Source of the DNA: Herminiimonas sp.
GTDB lineage: Bacteria; Pseudomonadota; Gammaproteobacteria; Burkholderiales; Burkholderiaceae
Assembly (NCBI GenBank): GCA_014377155.1
Contig: JACMQD010000007.1
Span: 1 to 6,344, forward strand
DNA: 6,344 nucleotides
Reading direction: 5' to 3'
In this document: positions 4,192-6,344 of the stretch, one piece after another
Numbering within the stretch: the stretch's first letter is position 1
Layout of the letters: every line of letters starts with the position of its first letter
Notes under the pieces: generated by a model
Databases searched by the model: none
The model's input: the letters and a program-made list of their open reading frames with translations, nothing else
Told to the model about the DNA's origin: nothing
Position numbers and translations under genes: made by a program

Positions 4192-5967
4192 TCACTCAGC
4201 AATGTTTGGTAATTGCCCCAGAACTGCCGGATCCTGTATCTTCGCAACGATCGCGTCCCGTGCTGCACGCCTTTCCTCTTCCGGCAAATAGCGAATATTC
4301 CATGCTAATTCCTCCAGTACTTTCGGAAGCTGAATCGTTTCAAAGACCTCTATCCAGGCTGCACTCCTTTTATCTTCCGGCAACTCGCAAATACTTTGCG
4401 CTAATGGCGCCAGTATTTGCGGATACTGCGTCTTCGCAGCAATCGCGTCCCGAGCTGCACGCCTTTCCTCTTGCGGCAAATGGACAATCGTCCATGCTAA
4501 TGTCCCCAGCACTGCCGGATGCTGTGTCTTTTCAAAGATCGCGTTCCATGCTGAAATCCTTTCCGCTGCCGGCAAATCGCGAATACTGCTTGCTAATCTT
4601 TCCAGAACTTCCGGATCTTGTGCCTCAGCAAAGACCGCGTCCCATGCTGAAATCATTTCCGCTGCCGGCAAACTGGAAATACGCCAGGCTAATTTCTTCA
4701 GAACTTTCGGATGCTGTGTATTTTCAAAAACCGCGTACCAAGCTGAAATCCTATCCGCTTCCGGCAACTCGCAAATACTCCCTGCTAATTGCTCCAGAAC
4801 TTTCGGATGCTGTGTATTTTCAAACATCTCGTTCCATGCTGAAATCTTTTCCGCTTCCGGCAAATCGCAAATACCCCGTGCTAATTGCTGCATAACTCGC
4901 GGATCCTGTGTTTTCTCAAAGATGGCGTCCCATGCTGCACTCGTTTCCTCTCGAGGCAAAAAACCAATATGATGTGCTAAGTTCGCCAGAACTTTCGGAT
5001 CCTGTGCCTTATCTAAAATCGCATGCCATCCTGCGCTCATTTCCTCTGGCGGTAAGCCGATAAAGCGACCTTCCAGAGCCAGCAGAATTGATGGAGCGTT
5101 TGCCTTCTCCAGGATTGACTTGATTGCATCCAATCGATACTCGTACGGCACACCGCCAATACTCTTGCCCAGCATTACCAATGCCGCGATTTGCTGATCG
5201 GCGTCAAGACTTTCAGTTGCTGCAATCTCATCATGGAAGGAATCCACGGCACGCAAGTTCTGCCATTCCCTCAAGCCCTGTGTCGTACTCAAGATATGTG
5301 AATTCAAGTGGTCACGCACCTCGTCCCGCTCGTGAGATGCCAATAGTGCCGCCTTTTCCTCGATGGCCTTCGTAACGTCTGCACGATGTTCACGCGGGAT
5401 ATGACCATAGGCATTGATAAGGTCGTGGAGCACATCAGCACGGGGATGGGTGCCAGAGAGAATGTTTTTAAGTGCTTCAAATCGTCGTTCTCGCGGGAGG
5501 GCCTTCAGTGTTTTTGATTTATCAAGAAAATCCTTGCGCTCTCGAAGTAGTCCATTTAATTGGTACCGGGTCGTCTTATTTGTAGCAGATAACGCTGCCA
5601 TCGCAGCGGCAGGCAAGTACTTGGCAACATGCTGCGTCAACTCCATCGGCATTTTGGTCACTAGCGGAGATCGGTGAGTATCCACTGCGGTTGTTTGCTG
5701 CGTCGCTAAGCCTGGCGTCTCGGGCGCGACATCGGAGCCGGTCGAACTCCGTCTCCAACTGACCCTAGCGTCCCGACTGTCGCGAACAAACAAGTTAAGC
5801 CGGTTGCGATCATCTCTTGGCGAGCCGTAGGGATGCCTGTTGGCATCGGTCAGCGGAATGGAAGATTGCGCGGACGGCAATGCCGTGGCCGCGCGGCTAA
5901 TTTGCCGATTATCCAGGTTCTCTGCGCCAGGAGGCGGCGAAGTATTGCTCGTTTTGGGCATTCGCAT
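4192..5967 (-). CDS. F-box-like protein with nine 32-residue helical repeats, putative host-targeted effector
   Basis: This protein of 591 residues has three parts. Residues 1-100 are rich in Ser, Thr, Pro and Arg and look disordered, with no Sec signal. Residues about 106-137 (MPMELTQHVAKYLPAAAMAA, then LSATNKTTRYQL) fit the F-box pattern LP.E....I..YL...D...LS..NK..R.L. Residues 292-579 hold nine 32-residue repeats in exact register (consensus PkVLeqLAxxIxeLP, then ExxsAWdaiFEkTQh), each two helices, with a partial tenth at 580-591. Degenerate copies reach back to about 150. F-box proteins are eukaryotic adaptors that bind Skp1 in SCF ubiquitin ligases. In bacteria such proteins are typically secreted effectors (GALA of Ralstonia, VirF of Agrobacterium), but those carry LRRs or other C-termini. 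The repeat family is not one I can name. The start is the ATG at 5967, with no clear ribosome site; ATG 5961 is an alternative. No hrp-type box is visible upstream. The effector role is inference. Confidence 0.8.
   Translation of the reverse strand: MRMPKTSNTSPPPGAENLDNRQISRAATALPSAQSSIPLTDANRHPYGSPRDDRNRLNLFVRDSRDARVSWRRSSTGSDVAPETPGLATQQTTAVDTHRSPLVTKMPMELTQHVAKYLPAAAMAALSATNKTTRYQLNGLLRERKDFLDKSKTLKALPRERRFEALKNILSGTHPRADVLHDLINAYGHIPREHRADVTKAIEEKAALLASHERDEVRDHLNSHILSTTQGLREWQNLRAVDSFHDEIAATESLDADQQIAALVMLGKSIGGVPYEYRLDAIKSILEKANAPSILLALEGRFIGLPPEEMSAGWHAILDKAQDPKVLANLAHHIGFLPREETSAAWDAIFEKTQDPRVMQQLARGICDLPEAEKISAWNEMFENTQHPKVLEQLAGSICELPEADRISAWYAVFENTQHPKVLKKLAWRISSLPAAEMISAWDAVFAEAQDPEVLERLASSIRDLPAAERISAWNAIFEKTQHPAVLGTLAWTIVHLPQEERRAARDAIAAKTQYPQILAPLAQSICELPEDKRSAAWIEVFETIQLPKVLEELAWNIRYLPEEERRAARDAIVAKIQDPAVLGQLPNIAE
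4231..5094 (-). repeat. Nine tandem 96-bp coding repeats
   Basis: The nine units of 96 bp encode residues 292-579 of the F-box protein with no insertion or deletion between units. Neighbouring units are very similar in DNA as well as protein: the 30 bases at 4699-4728 recur exactly at 4795-4824, one unit away. This points to recent duplication and to a potential for repeat-number change by recombination or slippage. The 3-divisible unit length keeps any such change in frame. Confidence 0.92.
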
Positions 5968-6076
5968 GGCAGGCAGTCGGAAGGCATGAGACTAACTTCG
6001 GAGAGGACCGGGAGCTCGGCTAGTCTGCGAGGCGCCTGAATGGAGAGATTAGCTCAGAAACAATAAAAGCAATTTC

Positions 6077-6098
6077 AAAAAATATGACCCGCTGCGGG
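6077..6098 (-). terminator. Weak candidate terminator of the NlpC/P60 gene
   Basis: On the minus strand a short GC hairpin (CCCG-CAG-CGGG, 6098-6088) is followed five bases later by six T (6082-6077), about 80 bases after the NlpC/P60 stop. The stem is short and the T-tract is offset, so termination here is uncertain. The DNA from here to 5968 must hold the F-box gene promoter; I see no good -35/-10 pair. Confidence 0.3.
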
Positions 6099-6175
6099 GA
6101 ACGACTTTTTCGACCGCCAATAAGTGGCGCGCTCTCCACTGCAAGCCTGCCGATGGTACTAATGGAATGGACGCC

Positions 6176-6344
6176 CTACAGCAGCGTCCTGGCCATCTCA
6201 AATCGCTGCGACCAATACGAATTGGTAAGCTTGTCCACGCGCACCTGCCCCCGCGAATTCGGCGCGTGAATAAATTCCCCCTTGCCGAGATAGATCCCAA
6301 CATGGGAAAACGGTCGGCCCAGCGTATTAAAGAACACCAAGTCA
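6176..6344 (-). CDS. NlpC/P60 family cell-wall peptidase, C-terminal end (starts outside the window)
   Basis: The minus frame from the right edge reads DLVFFNTLGRPFSHVGIYLG, then KGEFIHAPNSRGQVRVDKL, TNSYWSQRFEMARTLL and a TAG at 6178-6176. DLVFF, SHVGIYLG and FIHAP are the conserved blocks of the NlpC/P60 cysteine peptidase fold; the His in SHVGIY is the catalytic base and the His of IHAP the usual third polar residue. The catalytic Cys lies upstream, outside the window. Such enzymes cut gamma-D-Glu-diamino acid bonds in peptidoglycan, usually as exported or lipid-anchored proteins. The ending YW..RF..AR is typical of betaproteobacterial and gammaproteobacterial Spr/NlpC-like lipoproteins. 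The stop is normal and the C-terminus looks complete. Confidence 0.93.
   Translation of the reverse strand, partial: DLVFFNTLGRPFSHVGIYLGKGEFIHAPNSRGQVRVDKLTNSYWSQRFEMARTLL

Noticed and set aside
4161..4895. A 244-codon plus-strand open frame with its own repeats (PLPANRKY, ELSDAVYFQ)
   Set aside because: It is the antisense shadow of the 96-bp coding repeats. Because the unit length is divisible by three, an open antisense frame repeats with it. It has no ribosome site, and the minus-strand frame has an F-box and sensible helical repeats.
4231..5094. CRISPR or non-coding satellite array
   Set aside because: The units are 96 bp, contiguous without spacers, and conserved at the protein level in one frame, so they are coding repeats.
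4192..5967. GALA/RipG (F-box plus LRR) or SKWP/RipS effector family
   Set aside because: There is no LxxLxLxxN LRR pattern, and the 32-residue unit does not match the longer SKWP repeat; only the F-box is shared in concept with GALA.
5968..6175. hrpII box (TTCG-N16-TTCG), PIP box or HrpL-type promoter upstream of the F-box gene
   Set aside because: I found no TTCG pair and no GGAACC on the minus strand in this interval, so type III regulation is not supported by the sequence.

Overview
The window looks like an accessory stretch between more conserved genes of a Gram-negative bacterium, most likely a betaproteobacterium (Burkholderiales). That placement is an inference from three things: the style of the NlpC/P60 end, the LivJ-type binding protein, and the exported methyltransferase-like gene paired with a small Cys-rich gene. 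No rRNA or tRNA is present to anchor taxonomy.

Left edge (1-375, minus strand): a 53-residue Cys-rich protein gene overlaps, by a GTGA stop/start, the GTG start of an exported protein whose N-terminus resembles periplasmic SAM-methyltransferase-like proteins. A gene-free stretch follows (376-1004) that is rich in hairpins. It carries one copy of a 21-bp sequence that returns inverted at 3989-4009. At 1005-2135 (+) there is an orphan periplasmic binding protein of the branched-chain amino acid (LivJ/Peripla_BP_6) type, with no permease or ATPase beside it.

Middle (2173-2706): an IS66 remnant made only of the 3' ends of two different IS66-type transposase genes in opposite orientations. They are fused head to head at a 46-bp near-palindrome that encodes the same short protein motif on both strands. 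Its right edge appears to cut into the 3' end of the next gene. That gene (2784-3791, minus) encodes an exported protein of unknown function with an ankyrin-like C-terminus. It ends at a TAA, but the same reading frame continues with a recognisable ankyrin helix pair as far as the IS66 end, so it looks like a decayed or truncated gene.

Right part (4192-5967, minus): the most striking gene, a 591-residue protein with a disordered Ser/Pro/Arg-rich N-terminus, an F-box-like motif and nine 32-residue helical repeats in perfect register. This layout suggests a host-targeted effector that could recruit a eukaryotic SCF ubiquitin ligase, with the solenoid binding the target. It is not the LRR layout of the known GALA effectors. 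The right edge (6176-6344, minus) is the C-terminus of an NlpC/P60 cell-wall peptidase.

Taken together, the binding protein, the broken ankyrin gene, the IS66 remnant and the F-box/solenoid gene look like independently acquired cargo rather than one operon. No gene in the middle block is obviously co-transcribed with a neighbour.
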